A DNA stretch of 64,000 nt from contig NZ_JQSG02000001.1 of NCBI RefSeq assembly GCF_000754095.2, positions 231,139 through 295,138 on the forward strand, given 5' to 3'. The stretch's first letter is position 1; each line of letters opens with the position of its first letter. Of this stretch, positions 1 to 8,699 are shown piece by piece. The notes under the pieces were generated by a model, which worked only from the letters and a program-made list of their open reading frames with translations, did no database searches and was not told where the DNA came from. This stretch comes from Acidihalobacter prosperus. Lineage in GTDB: Bacteria > Pseudomonadota > Gammaproteobacteria > DSM-5130 > Acidihalobacteraceae. The translations under genes and the position numbers were made by a program.

Positions 1-513
1 CGTGCGCAGATAGCCGCGGGTCATCACCGTGGCGGCGTAGGCGCGAGGGTCGGGAAAACCGACGATCAGACCTTTGTGCCACTGCGCCGGGTCGATGCCG
101 TGCAGCGGGCTGTCCCTGCGCACCACGAGGATGCCGGTGAACGGCTCTCCCAACACCTTCGCCACGGCGTCGTAGCCGGCCTTCTCGGCTTGAGTGAACA
201 GCAGCGGGTTGAGGTAGACGATGTCGTAGTCGTGATGCATCACGCGCTGCATGAAGATCGTGAAACTGGGCGCGGTGACGAATTGCACCGGGCGATGCAG
301 CGAGCGTTGCAGGTATTCGACCAGCGGCATGAACATGTCGGCCAGTTTGGTGGGGCTTTGCAGCGGCAGTACGCCGAAGCGCAGCCACCGACCATCCGTC
401 TGAGGCGGGTTGGCCGGTTGCGCATGGCCGGGCGATATCCACACCAACAGCAGGAGCAGGCAATGGGCGGCAAGCCTCGCGCGCGCGGTGCCGGGGTTCG
501 GATTCGATGACAT
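1..513 (-). CDS. PhnD-like phosphate/phosphonate ABC transporter substrate-binding protein (3' end cut off)
   Basis: The reading frame is open from an ATG at 513 to the window edge (171 residues, C-terminus missing). The first ~32 residues form a Sec signal peptide: a polar start, a Leu-rich core (LLLLLVW) and an AQP-type cleavage site. The mature part begins LRFGVLPLQSPTKLADMF and goes on with MPLVEYLQ, then a stretch on the periplasmic capture of a small anion typical of PhnD/PtxB-type type-2 binding proteins. Related proteins are also fused to histidine kinases or chemoreceptors, so the missing C-terminus decides the role. No transporter ATPase or permease is visible on this side. The next gene on this strand ends about 100 bp upstream and is unrelated. 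Confidence 0.75.
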   Translation of the reverse strand, partial: MSSNPNPGTARARLAAHCLLLLLVWISPGHAQPANPPQTDGRWLRFGVLPLQSPTKLADMFMPLVEYLQRSLHRPVQFVTAPSFTIFMQRVMHHDYDIVYLNPLLFTQAEKAGYDAVAKVLGEPFTGILVVRRDSPLHGIDPAQWHKGLIVGFPDPRAYAATVMTRGYLRT

Positions 514-616
514 GCCGATCTCGACGGACTCAATGAGAATACCGAATCAAGGTATAACGCGACTCTATCGAGATGCAATCCGGCATGCGCGACAGGGCGC
601 ATGCGCCGCCGGTCGC

Positions 617-1120
617 TCAGCGCGGCAGCCGTGCCGCCGCGATCAGATGTCTCGACCAGAAACGGCTGTCGAGACGGGCGATGCTGACACGGTCCCCGGT
701 GGCGGGCGCATGGATGAAGCGACCACGGCCGATGTAGACGCCGTCGTGCGTGGGCGGGCCGGGGTGGAAGCGGAAGAACAGGATGTCGCCGGGCCGCAGG
801 CGGTCGAGGGGCACGCGGCGCAGCTGCCGGTATTGCTCGCGGACTGTGCGCGGCACGCCGCGATAGCCGGCATGCCGGCTGGCCCAGTAGATCAGGCCGC
901 TGCAGTCGAAGCCGGTGTGCGGGCTGGCGCCGCCGTAGCGATAAGGGGTACCGACGACGCCGTGGAGCAGCCGAATGAGATGCTGCCGGTCGCTCTGGCC
1001 CGCGGTTACGGGTTCCGCCGGCCGGTATTGCGGTGCGTGCGGGTAGGGCGTGGCGCAGCCGCCCAGCAGGAGCGCGGACGCGAGCGTCAGCAGGGCGGTC
1101 GACGGGGCGCGTCGTGTCAC
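617..1120 (-). CDS. NlpC/P60-family cell-wall hydrolase lipoprotein
   Basis: A 167-residue lipoprotein with an N-terminal hydrophobic segment and lipobox LLGGC (Cys22 would be lipidated). A C40-type NlpC/P60 peptidase domain follows at about residues 45-160. The catalytic residues are recognisable: Cys73 in FDCSGLIYW, His125 in THDGVYIG and His137 in FIHAPA. Enzymes of this family cleave D-Glu-mesoDAP type bonds in peptidoglycan stem peptides in the periplasm. The small size and lipoprotein signal match the Spr/MepS group. It lies 60 bp downstream of the kinase-fusion gene on the same strand and may share its transcript. The exact bond cleaved is not evident. Confidence 0.88.
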   Translation of the reverse strand: MTRRAPSTALLTLASALLLGGCATPYPHAPQYRPAEPVTAGQSDRQHLIRLLHGVVGTPYRYGGASPHTGFDCSGLIYWASRHAGYRGVPRTVREQYRQLRRVPLDRLRPGDILFFRFHPGPPTHDGVYIGRGRFIHAPATGDRVSIARLDSRFWSRHLIAAARLPR

Positions 1121-1180
1121 GGGCGGTCCGGCAATGGGTACAGGCTCAGTCTAGCAGCCGGCCCCGCCCTCGTGTCGGGC

Positions 1181-2731
1181 CTACAGGTCGAGGCGCGCGC
1201 GCAACGCCGCCGTCGGCAGGGGTTCGCGTCCGTCGACCTTTAGGCAGGGTTCGTCGGATTCGACCGCCTCGGCATGGGCAGTCTGCCAGTCGAGGATGTC
1301 CGCAGTGGCTTCGGATGCGTCGCCCTGACGTCGCTGCAGGCGTTCCTTGAGCTGATCTTCGGGCGCCTGCACATCGAGGATGGCAAACCCCAGTTCTCGT
1401 GCCGCGGCCAGTTCGGCGAAGCGTCTGCGGTGCCTGCGAGCAAGAAAACTCGCATCCACCACCACCGGGAAGCCGCCGTCGATGGCTGCTTCGGCGCGCG
1501 CCTGCAGGGCGTCGTAGGTCCGCTCGGTGGCATCCTCGGCGTACAGCCCGGTGCCGATGCCGGAACCGCTGCGGGCCTCGGCCGGCAGTCCATGCAGGCG
1601 CTTGCGCTCGACATCGGAACGCAGCCGGATCATGCCGAGGCTCTCGACGGCCTCGGTGCTCAGCGTGGTTTTGCCGGCGCCGGCAAAACCACGGGTGATC
1701 AGCAGCGCGCGTCGCGCGGCGGTGGTGTAGTGCTCGGCCAGGTCCGCATAGCGCTGGTAGGCCGCGAGCACCTCCTCGCGTTCCGCGTCGGCAAGACCCG
1801 TCTGGCCCAGGCGGATGCTGGCCACCTTGGCGCGCACCATCGCGCGATAGGTCTGATAAAAGCGCATCAGGCGCAGCGCCTGATGGTCGCCGCTCAGTTC
1901 GACCCAGGCATTGAGCGCGCGGTGCGCAAGCGCGGCCGCCCCGCGACTCTCCAGGTCCATGACGAAGAAGGCGATTTCGTTGGCGACGTCGATCCAGCGG
2001 AAGTCGTCGTTGAATTCGATGCCGTCGAAGATGGCGATATCGCCGTCCACGACCGCCATGTTGCCGAGGTGCATGTCGCCGTGGCATTCGCGGATATGCC
2101 CCGCAGCGCGGCGCTCGGCCAGAAGCGGTGCGAGGCGGTCGTATTCGGCGCGGGTCCAGTCTTCCAGTCGCCGCAGCTGCTGGCGGCGGGCCGGCTGGTC
2201 GATCAGGGGATGCAGCTGGTCGAAGTTCTGCTGCATGGGCGCGAATACCGCCTCGGGCGTGCCGAGCTGGCTGGCGGGGTCGACCGTCGCGGCCTGGGCA
2301 TGGAAGGCCGCGATGCGCGCGATCAGGCTATCGATGTGCGCGGCGCTGAGTTCGCCGCGTGCGAGCAGGCGATCGAGCTGCTGCTCCGGGTCGAACTGAC
2401 GCATGCGCACCATGTATTCGATGGCCTCGCCGTTGCCGCCGACCTTCGGCACCGAGTGGTTGCCCGTCACGGCCACGGTGTCGAGGTACAGATTCGGCGC
2501 CAGTCGACGGTTGAGTCGGATCTCCTCCGCGCAGAAATGGCGGCGTCGTTCGAGGGTGGAAAAGTCGAGAAAGCCCATGTCGAGCGGCTTTTTGAGCTTG
2601 TAGGCGTATTCGCCGGTCAGCAACACGGCGGAGATATGGGTTTCGATGACGCGGATATCCGACACCTGATGCGGGTAGGCGGCGGGGTTTTGTAATCCCT
2701 TGAGCAGCTTGCTGAAATCGGATGTATCCAC
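1181..2731 (-). CDS. Bifunctional aminoglycoside-phosphotransferase-like / P-loop kinase protein
   Basis: A 516-residue two-domain protein. Residues ~25-330 form an APH/choline-kinase-like domain with the ATP-binding Lys region (YKLKKPL, 45-51), the catalytic loop HGDMHLGN (217-224) and the metal-binding segment DGIEFND (236-242). Residues ~340-510 form a separate P-loop kinase with Walker A GFAGAGKTT (348-356), resembling gluconate/Zeta-toxin-like small-molecule kinases. This fusion is widespread in Proteobacteria and is annotated as a bifunctional phosphotransferase/ATP-binding protein. Its physiological substrate is unknown to me, and aminoglycoside resistance should not be assumed. The gene is divergent from mrcB with 87 bp between the starts, so both promoters should lie there. 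Confidence 0.85.
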   Translation of the reverse strand: MDTSDFSKLLKGLQNPAAYPHQVSDIRVIETHISAVLLTGEYAYKLKKPLDMGFLDFSTLERRRHFCAEEIRLNRRLAPNLYLDTVAVTGNHSVPKVGGNGEAIEYMVRMRQFDPEQQLDRLLARGELSAAHIDSLIARIAAFHAQAATVDPASQLGTPEAVFAPMQQNFDQLHPLIDQPARRQQLRRLEDWTRAEYDRLAPLLAERRAAGHIRECHGDMHLGNMAVVDGDIAIFDGIEFNDDFRWIDVANEIAFFVMDLESRGAAALAHRALNAWVELSGDHQALRLMRFYQTYRAMVRAKVASIRLGQTGLADAEREEVLAAYQRYADLAEHYTTAARRALLITRGFAGAGKTTLSTEAVESLGMIRLRSDVERKRLHGLPAEARSGSGIGTGLYAEDATERTYDALQARAEAAIDGGFPVVVDASFLARRHRRRFAELAAARELGFAILDVQAPEDQLKERLQRRQGDASEATADILDWQTAHAEAVESDEPCLKVDGREPLPTAALRARLDL

Positions 2732-2818
2732 GGCTGGCCTGCTTGTGATATCGAGGACACCGAAGGATAATGAAAAGCCTTCGCGGCCACAAATCCCCGC
2801 GTCTTACAGCCCGCTTCG

Positions 2819-5143
2819 ATGGCCAAATCCTCACGCCGCCCCGCCAGGCGCTCCAGTTCCCGCGCAGCATGCAAACCGATCCGCCGACGACGCGGGTGGC
2901 TGGGTCTGCTGGCGGTTTTGCTGATGCTGGGCGCGGGCTACGTCGCCTACCTCAATCACGTCATCGTCAGCCAGTTCGAGGACAAGCGCTTCGAACTTCC
3001 CGCACGCGTGTACGCGAGCCCGGTGCAGCTCTACGCCGGCCGGCGCATGTCGCCGCAGGATCTCGCGCAGGCCCTGGCCCTGCTGCATTACACGGCGCGG
3101 CCCGGCGCACCGGCTGCGGACTCCTACCAGCGCATTGCCGACGGCTATCTGTTGCATACGCACGGGTTCGATTCGCCCGACGGCAACGAGCCGTCACGGC
3201 AGCTGCGCGTGCGCTTTGCCGGGGGACGCATTACCGCATTGGAGGACGCCGCCAGTGGGCAGCCGGTGGCGCTGGCACGTCTTGCGCCGCTGCTGATCGC
3301 CAAGATCTACCCGCGTAGTCACGAGGATCGCATCCTGGTGCGCATGAACGACATGCCGGCGCTGCTGCCGAAGGCGCTGGTGGCCGTGGAGGATCGCCGT
3401 TTCTACGAGCATCACGGCGTCGATCCGGTCGCCATCGGGCGCGCCCTGGTGGCGGACATCCGCGCGCGGCGCTTCGTGCAGGGCGGCAGCACGCTGACTC
3501 AACAGCTGGTCAAGAATTTCTTCCTCAGCAACCAGCGCAGCCTGTGGCGCAAGTTCAACGAAGCCATCATGGCGGTGCTGCTGGAGACCCATTACGGCAA
3601 GGCGGAAATCCTCGAAACCTACCTTAACGAGGTCTATCTCGGCCAGCAGGGCAGCCGTGCCATACATGGCGTGGGACTGGCCAGCGAGTTCTATTTCGAT
3701 CGCCCGGTACAGTCGCTCGATATCGCGCAGGTCGCGTTGCTGGTCGCGATGGTGCGCGGTCCGGCTTACTACGATCCCCGTCGCCATCCCCAGCGTGCGC
3801 TCAAGCGGCGCAATCTGGTGCTGACGGAAATGACCGAAGCCGGCTTGATCACCGCCGCGCAGGCACGTGCCGCGCAGGCCAGCCCGCTGGGCGTGAGAGC
3901 GGAGCCGGTTTCCGGCATCACGCCGTTTCCCGCCTTTCTCGATCTGGTTGAGGCGCAGCTTGCGCGCGATTACCGTCCCGAGGATCTGCGCACCGAAGGC
4001 CTGCTGATCTACACCACGCTGCGCCCGCTGGTGCAATTGCGCGCGCAGCAGGCGGTGCGCGACGGCTTGCGCCGGCTCGAACGTGCGCATGACATGCGCA
4101 CGGATACGCTGGAGGCCGCCGCAGTGGTGACCTCGGTCGCCGATGGCGAGGTGCTGGCGCTGATCGGTGGCCGCCGCGACATCGCCGGTTTCAACCGCGC
4201 GCTCGATTCGCGCCGCTCCATCGGCTCCTTGTTCAAGCCGGCGCTTTATCTGGCTGCGCTGGCGCAGCCGCAGCGTTTCACGCTAGCCACGCTGCTCGAC
4301 GACAGCCCGTTGACCGTGAACTACGGCAACGGCCAGCAATGGTCGCCGGTCAACTACGACCGGCAATATCACGGCAAGGTCACCGTGATGGACGCGCTGG
4401 TCCATTCCTACAACGTGCCGAGCGTGCGCCTCGGCCTGTCCGTGGGGTTGGAGCAGGTGATCGACACGGCACATCAGCTCGGTATCGCCCAGCCCATCGA
4501 CGCCTATCCATCGTCGCTGCTGGGTTCCGCCGCCGTACCGCCGATCCAGATGGCGCAGATGTACCAGACCATTGCCGCCGGCGGTTATCGGGCGCCGTTG
4601 CGCGCGATCCAGGCGGTGGTCAAGCCGCGCGGCGAAAAGCTCCAGCGCTATCCGTTGCAGATCGAGCGCGTCGCCGACGGCAAGGCGGATTACCTCCTCA
4701 CTGCGGCGTTGCACGAGGTGACGCGCAGGGGCACGGCGGCCTCGCTGCAGACCTTGCTGCCGGGCATCGAGGTCGCCGGCAAGACCGGCACCACCAACGA
4801 CCTGCGCGACAGCTGGTTTGCCGGTTTCGGCGGTCGGGAAGTGGCCGTCGTGTGGGTGGGGCGCGACGACAACCGGCCTACCGGTCTGACCGGCTCGACC
4901 GGCGCGTTGCCCTTGTGGGCGGGTATCATGGGCGCCATCCATGCCTCCCCGCTGCAGATGAGTCAGCCAGAGGATGTCGTCTGGCAGACCATCGACCCTG
5001 CCAGTGGGCAGCGGCTTGCTGAAACCTGCCCGGGTGCCGAATGGATGCCCTTCGTCAAGGGCAGCGTTCCGAGCGGTGAGGCCGAATGCAAGGCCGGCGC
5101 GTTGCGTCAGGCCATCGAGTGGTTCAAGGGACTCATGCAATGA
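2819..5143 (+). CDS. mrcB: Bifunctional penicillin-binding protein 1b
   Basis: A 774-residue class A PBP. The order is a basic cytoplasmic tail (1-26), one membrane anchor (~27-46), a UB2H-like region (~60-150), a GT51 glycosyltransferase domain (~175-345) and a transpeptidase domain (~430-740). Catalytic Glu191 sits in EDRRFYEHHGVDP, followed by GGSTLTQQLVKN. The transpeptidase has Ser470-x-x-Lys473 (SLFK), SYN at 530-532 and KTG at 655-657. The UB2H-like insertion marks PBP1b rather than PBP1a. The protein polymerises lipid II and cross-links peptidoglycan in the periplasm. The stop overlaps the start of the next gene (ATGA), which encodes a TPR lipoprotein resembling LpoP, the PBP1b activator of Pseudomonas. 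Confidence 0.95.
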   Translation: MAKSSRRPARRSSSRAACKPIRRRRGWLGLLAVLLMLGAGYVAYLNHVIVSQFEDKRFELPARVYASPVQLYAGRRMSPQDLAQALALLHYTARPGAPAADSYQRIADGYLLHTHGFDSPDGNEPSRQLRVRFAGGRITALEDAASGQPVALARLAPLLIAKIYPRSHEDRILVRMNDMPALLPKALVAVEDRRFYEHHGVDPVAIGRALVADIRARRFVQGGSTLTQQLVKNFFLSNQRSLWRKFNEAIMAVLLETHYGKAEILETYLNEVYLGQQGSRAIHGVGLASEFYFDRPVQSLDIAQVALLVAMVRGPAYYDPRRHPQRALKRRNLVLTEMTEAGLITAAQARAAQASPLGVRAEPVSGITPFPAFLDLVEAQLARDYRPEDLRTEGLLIYTTLRPLVQLRAQQAVRDGLRRLERAHDMRTDTLEAAAVVTSVADGEVLALIGGRRDIAGFNRALDSRRSIGSLFKPALYLAALAQPQRFTLATLLDDSPLTVNYGNGQQWSPVNYDRQYHGKVTVMDALVHSYNVPSVRLGLSVGLEQVIDTAHQLGIAQPIDAYPSSLLGSAAVPPIQMAQMYQTIAAGGYRAPLRAIQAVVKPRGEKLQRYPLQIERVADGKADYLLTAALHEVTRRGTAASLQTLLPGIEVAGKTGTTNDLRDSWFAGFGGREVAVVWVGRDDNRPTGLTGSTGALPLWAGIMGAIHASPLQMSQPEDVVWQTIDPASGQRLAETCPGAEWMPFVKGSVPSGEAECKAGALRQAIEWFKGLMQ

Positions 5144-5625
5144 GAAAAATCATCCTCGCGACGGCGTTGGCAGCAGTGACGATATTGGGCGGTTGCGCCA
5201 CGTTGCCGCCGGGCGCGGGCCAGCCGCCACAGGCAAAGATCGAGCATCGCCCGCCCGGCGGCCTGCGCGCGCAGCCGGCGCCCGCCGTACCGGCCTCGCT
5301 GCCGCCGGCGGCGCTTGCGCTGGCGCATGACGCCGATCTTGCCGCCGGCCGGCGCGACTGGGGGGCGGCCGCGCGCGACCTGGAGCGTGCGCTCAACATC
5401 GCCCCGCGCAGTGCATTGCTCTGGCAACGGCTTGCCGCCGTGCGCTATAGCCAGGGGCGCTATCGACAGGTCGAAACACTGGCGCACAAATCAAATGCGC
5501 TGGCCGGTGGTGACCGTGCGATCCGGCGCATCAACTGGCGCATGATCGCGGCAGCACGTGCAGCGTTGGGCGATCGGCGCGGTGCCGAGGAGGCGATGCG
5601 TCATGCCGACGCCCTCAAGCCCTGA
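5140..5625 (+). CDS. TPR lipoprotein, LpoP-like candidate activator of PBP1b
   Basis: 161 residues, starting at the ATG that overlaps the mrcB stop as ATGA; longer upstream starts in the same frame would run into mrcB. The N-terminus is a lipoprotein signal with lipobox ILGGC (Cys19). A Pro/Ala-rich linker (~22-60) follows, then TPR-like helices (~65-161), including DWGAAARDLERALNIAPRS and RGAEEAMRHADAL. In Pseudomonas aeruginosa the PBP1b activator LpoP is a TPR lipoprotein encoded next to the PBP1b gene. The same order, lipidation and fold suggest the same role here: outer-membrane anchored stimulation of PBP1b. This is inference from architecture and synteny, because the sequence is short and divergent. 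Confidence 0.75.
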   Translation: MRKIILATALAAVTILGGCATLPPGAGQPPQAKIEHRPPGGLRAQPAPAVPASLPPAALALAHDADLAAGRRDWGAAARDLERALNIAPRSALLWQRLAAVRYSQGRYRQVETLAHKSNALAGGDRAIRRINWRMIAAARAALGDRRGAEEAMRHADALKP

Positions 5626-7576
5626 ACCGCTCGTGGAGGCTCGGTCGCCAAAACCCCTGAGCGTCCGGATCGGCGCCCTCTTCGAGGCGGACGGGGCCCT
5701 GGCCGAGGCACTGCCGGGTTTCGTGTCGCGCCCGCAACAGCGCACGATGGCCGAAGCGGTGGCTGCGGCGTTGACCGATAACGACACGCTGGTGGTCGAG
5801 GCCGGCACCGGGGTCGGCAAAACCCTGGGCTATCTCTTGCCGGCGGTGGCCGGTGGCGGCAAGGTCATCGTATCGACCGGTACCAAGACCCTCCAGGACC
5901 AGCTTTTCCGCAAGGATCTGCCGGTCGTGCGCGACGTGCTCAAGCGCGACATCGATGCCTGTCTGCTCAAGGGGCGCGCGAACTATCTGTGCCTATATCG
6001 CCTCAAACAGTATGTCGATTTCAGCGCAGGACAAGGTCATGCGGACGCCGCCGACGTTCAGCGCATCCAATCTTGGTCGCGGCGCACGCGCGACGGCGAC
6101 ATCGCCGAACTGGCCAGCGTGCCGGAAGGTGCGCCGGTTTGGTCCCGGGTGACCTCGACCGCCGACAACTGCCTCGGGCAGGAGTGTCCGGATTACGCCG
6201 ACTGCCATGTCGTTCAGGCACGTCGGCGGGCGCAAGAGGCCGACGTGGTGGTGATCAATCACCACCTGTTCTGTGCCGATCTCGCGCTCAAGGAAGAGGG
6301 CGTGGGCGAAATCCTGCCCAGCGCCAATGCCTTCATACTCGACGAGGCACACCAGCTGCCGGAGATCGCGACCCAGTTTTTCGGTCAGAGCGTCGGCAGC
6401 CGCCAGCTGTCGGAACTGGCGCGCGACAGCGTCGCCGCGCAGTTGACCGAAGCTTCCGATCAGCCCGAACTGCGCGAGCGCGCGCAAACGCTCGAGTATG
6501 CGATACGCGGTCTGCGCGCGCTGATGGGCACCGAAGGTCAGCGCGGTGGTTGGGACGAGGCCATGGAGGCCAAAGCCGGCAGCGCGCTGACCGTCCTGAG
6601 CGATGCCCTGGATGCGCTGCGTGCCGGATTGGAGCAGATGGCGGAGCGCGGCAAGGCGCTGCAGGCGCTGGCCAGACGGGCGCAGGGCCTGCGCGAACGG
6701 CTGGATCTGTTTCTCGCCCCCGACGAGGCGGTGATTCGCTGGTACGAAACCTATCAGCGCAGTTTCGCGCTCAACCTCACCCCGCTGGACATTGCGGGCA
6801 CCTTCGCCAAGCATAAGGCGCGCTATCCGGCCGCCTGGATCTTCACGTCGGCCACGCTGGCCGTCGGCGCGAATTTCACGCACTTCTGCGCTCAGCTCGG
6901 GTTGGGCCAAGCGAACACGCTGCTGCTCGGCAGCCCCTATGATTTCGCGCGACAGGCCTGCATTTATCGCCCGGCAGGATTGCCGGCACCGAATGCGCCA
7001 CACTACACGGAAGCCGTGGTGCGCGCCGTGCGGCCGGTGATCGAGGCGAATCCGGGCGGCACCTTCATGCTGTTCACCAGCCATCGCGCCCTGCAGATCG
7101 CGGCCGGGCTGCTGCACGATCTCGACGACCGTCCGCTGCTGGTACAGGGCAGCGCATCGCGCCGCGAACTGATCGAGCGTTTCCGCGAAGCCGGCAACGC
7201 GGTGCTGCTGGGCGCGCAGAGCTTCTGGGAAGGCGTCGACGTTCAGGGCAAAGCCCTGTCCTGCGTGGTGCTGGATCGCCTGCCGTTTGCCGCGCCGGAC
7301 GATCCTCTGCTCAAGGCGCGCGCGGAGGCGATCACCGCGCGTGGCGGCAATCCCTTCCGCGATCAGCATCTGCCGCGTGCGGTGATCGCCTTCAAGCAGG
7401 GCATCGGTCGTCTGATCCGCGACAGCCAGGACCGCGGCGTGCTCGTGCTGTGCGATCCTCGGCTGGGCCAGATGAGTTACGGGCGCATCTTCCTCGACAG
7501 CCTGCCGTCAGCGCCGACGGTGCGCCAAATCGAGGCGGTGCGGGATTTTTTCGCTGCGGAGGAGGGGCAAGGATGA
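5603..7576 (+). CDS. yoaA: YoaA/DinG-family ATP-dependent DNA helicase (Fe-S, XPD-like)
   Basis: About 657 residues from the ATG at 5603, which overlaps the lipoprotein gene by 23 bp; an earlier in-frame start at 5558 lies deeper in that gene. Superfamily 2 XPD-like helicase: Q-like RPQQRTMAEAV, Walker A EAGTGVGKT, and the four-cysteine Fe-S cluster set (YLCLYR, then NCLGQECPDYADC). The DEAH box is FILDEAHQL, with C-terminal motifs LLGAQSFWEGVD and QGIGRLIRD. These enzymes unwind DNA 5'-3' and act in replication repair. Adjacency to tsaB mirrors the enteric yoaA-tsaB order, which favours YoaA over DinG. The stop overlaps the tsaB start (ATGA). Confidence 0.92.
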   Translation: MPTPSSPEPLVEARSPKPLSVRIGALFEADGALAEALPGFVSRPQQRTMAEAVAAALTDNDTLVVEAGTGVGKTLGYLLPAVAGGGKVIVSTGTKTLQDQLFRKDLPVVRDVLKRDIDACLLKGRANYLCLYRLKQYVDFSAGQGHADAADVQRIQSWSRRTRDGDIAELASVPEGAPVWSRVTSTADNCLGQECPDYADCHVVQARRRAQEADVVVINHHLFCADLALKEEGVGEILPSANAFILDEAHQLPEIATQFFGQSVGSRQLSELARDSVAAQLTEASDQPELRERAQTLEYAIRGLRALMGTEGQRGGWDEAMEAKAGSALTVLSDALDALRAGLEQMAERGKALQALARRAQGLRERLDLFLAPDEAVIRWYETYQRSFALNLTPLDIAGTFAKHKARYPAAWIFTSATLAVGANFTHFCAQLGLGQANTLLLGSPYDFARQACIYRPAGLPAPNAPHYTEAVVRAVRPVIEANPGGTFMLFTSHRALQIAAGLLHDLDDRPLLVQGSASRRELIERFREAGNAVLLGAQSFWEGVDVQGKALSCVVLDRLPFAAPDDPLLKARAEAITARGGNPFRDQHLPRAVIAFKQGIGRLIRDSQDRGVLVLCDPRLGQMSYGRIFLDSLPSAPTVRQIEAVRDFFAAEEGQG

Positions 7577-8253
7577 AATTGCTGGCCATCGAGACGGCCA
7601 CCGAGGCCTGTTCCGTCGCATTGGGCGTGAACGGTGAAGTGATCGAGCGTCACCAGGTGGCGCCGCGCGAGCACACGCAGCTGGTGTTGCCCATGGTCGC
7701 TGAACTGCTGGCGGAGGCCGGCATCGCCTTGGGCGAGCTCGATGCGCTGGTGCTGGGACGCGGCCCCGGTGCCTTCACGGGCCTGCGTATCGCGGCCGGC
7801 GTGGTGCAGGGACTGGCCTTCTCGGTCGATCGTCCGGTGGTGTCGGTGTCGACCCTGGCGATGTTGGCGCAGTCCGCCATCGAAGCGGGCCACCCGGCCG
7901 TGATCGCGGCTCTGGACGCGCGTATGGGCGAGGTTTACTGGGGGGCTTACCGCGCCGACGGCGCAGGGTTGGCCGCGACGGAGGAGCGTGAATCCGTATC
8001 CCCGCCAGCCGAGGTGCAGCCGCCCGATGATGAGCCCTGGACCGGTGTCGGTCCGGGGTTCGCGGTCTACGCGGAGGTGCTCGGCAATCTGAACGGGCTG
8101 ACGGTATTCGATGACGCCGTACTGCCGCGCGCGCGCCATGCGCTGCCGCTGGCCGCGCGCGATCTCGCCGCCGGGCTGGCGGTGCCGGCCGAACAGGCAC
8201 AGCCTGTCTACCTGCGCAACCGCGTGGCGCAGACGCTGGCGGAGCGAGGCTAA
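7573..8253 (+). CDS. tsaB: tRNA N6-threonylcarbamoyladenosine biosynthesis protein TsaB
   Basis: 226 residues from the ATG at 7573, overlapping the helicase stop. The N-terminus MKLLAIETATEACSVAL is the ASKHA-fold phosphate-1 region typical of TsaB. HTQLVLPMVAELL and GRGPGAFTGLRIAAGV are family-specific signatures. TsaB pairs with TsaD and TsaE to transfer the threonylcarbamoyl group to A37 of ANN-decoding tRNAs. It is a scaffold and lacks the metal-binding His pair of TsaD. It is the last gene of the mrcB-lpoP-yoaA-tsaB run. Its stop overlaps tail-to-tail by 4 bp with the ACT-domain gene on the other strand. Confidence 0.95.
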   Translation: MKLLAIETATEACSVALGVNGEVIERHQVAPREHTQLVLPMVAELLAEAGIALGELDALVLGRGPGAFTGLRIAAGVVQGLAFSVDRPVVSVSTLAMLAQSAIEAGHPAVIAALDARMGEVYWGAYRADGAGLAATEERESVSPPAEVQPPDDEPWTGVGPGFAVYAEVLGNLNGLTVFDDAVLPRARHALPLAARDLAAGLAVPAEQAQPVYLRNRVAQTLAERG

Positions 8254-8699
8254 AGCGCGATCAGGGCGCGCCCGGCGCTGTGCAGCAGGCCGCTGCGCCG
8301 CAGTTCGCTCAGACATTCCTCCACCGCATGCAGCGGCCCGATGAGCAGGTAGCCGCCTTTGCTGTCGAGCGCGTGCACGTCGACGTTGCCAGGGCAGCGG
8401 GGTCGTGCACCGCCGGCCAGGCGCACGGTGGTGCTGGCGCGCAGCGCGGGTTCATCGTGCCTCATGAGGGTGATTTTGCGTACCGATTCCAGGCGGCCAA
8501 GGTGTCGTAGCAGGAGCTGTGCCTTGCGTTCGGCGGCGGCGAAACCCAGCAGTATCTCCGCCTCGCCCTGACGTTCGGTCTCGCTGTTTTGCACCAGGCG
8601 CAGCGAGACCGCCCAATACGCGCACACCGCGCTGATGCGGGCCAGCACGCCGGTCCGGTCCTCGACCCGTATGCGCAATACCCAGCGGATCGCATTCAT
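8250..8699 (-). CDS. ACT-domain protein of unknown function
   Basis: 149 residues. The start at 8699 overlaps the stop of the dehydrogenase gene as ATGA. Residues ~4-78 form an ACT-like domain (WVLRIRVEDRTGVLARI, similar to the start of the acetolactate synthase regulatory subunit). The remaining ~70 residues are a second small unit that I do not recognise; it could be a degenerate second ACT-like fold. ACT domains commonly bind amino acids and regulate a linked enzyme. Translational coupling to the upstream LDH/MDH-like gene suggests, without proof, that it modulates that enzyme or its pathway. The 3' end overlaps tsaB by 4 bp in convergent orientation. Confidence 0.75.
   Translation of the reverse strand: MNAIRWVLRIRVEDRTGVLARISAVCAYWAVSLRLVQNSETERQGEAEILLGFAAAERKAQLLLRHLGRLESVRKITLMRHDEPALRASTTVRLAGGARPRCPGNVDVHALDSKGGYLLIGPLHAVEECLSELRRSGLLHSAGRALIAL

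Noticed and set aside
1274..2695. Long + strand frame opposite the APH-like/P-loop fusion gene
   Set aside because: Mirror of the minus-strand codon bias; no known fold, while the minus frame has intact kinase motifs.
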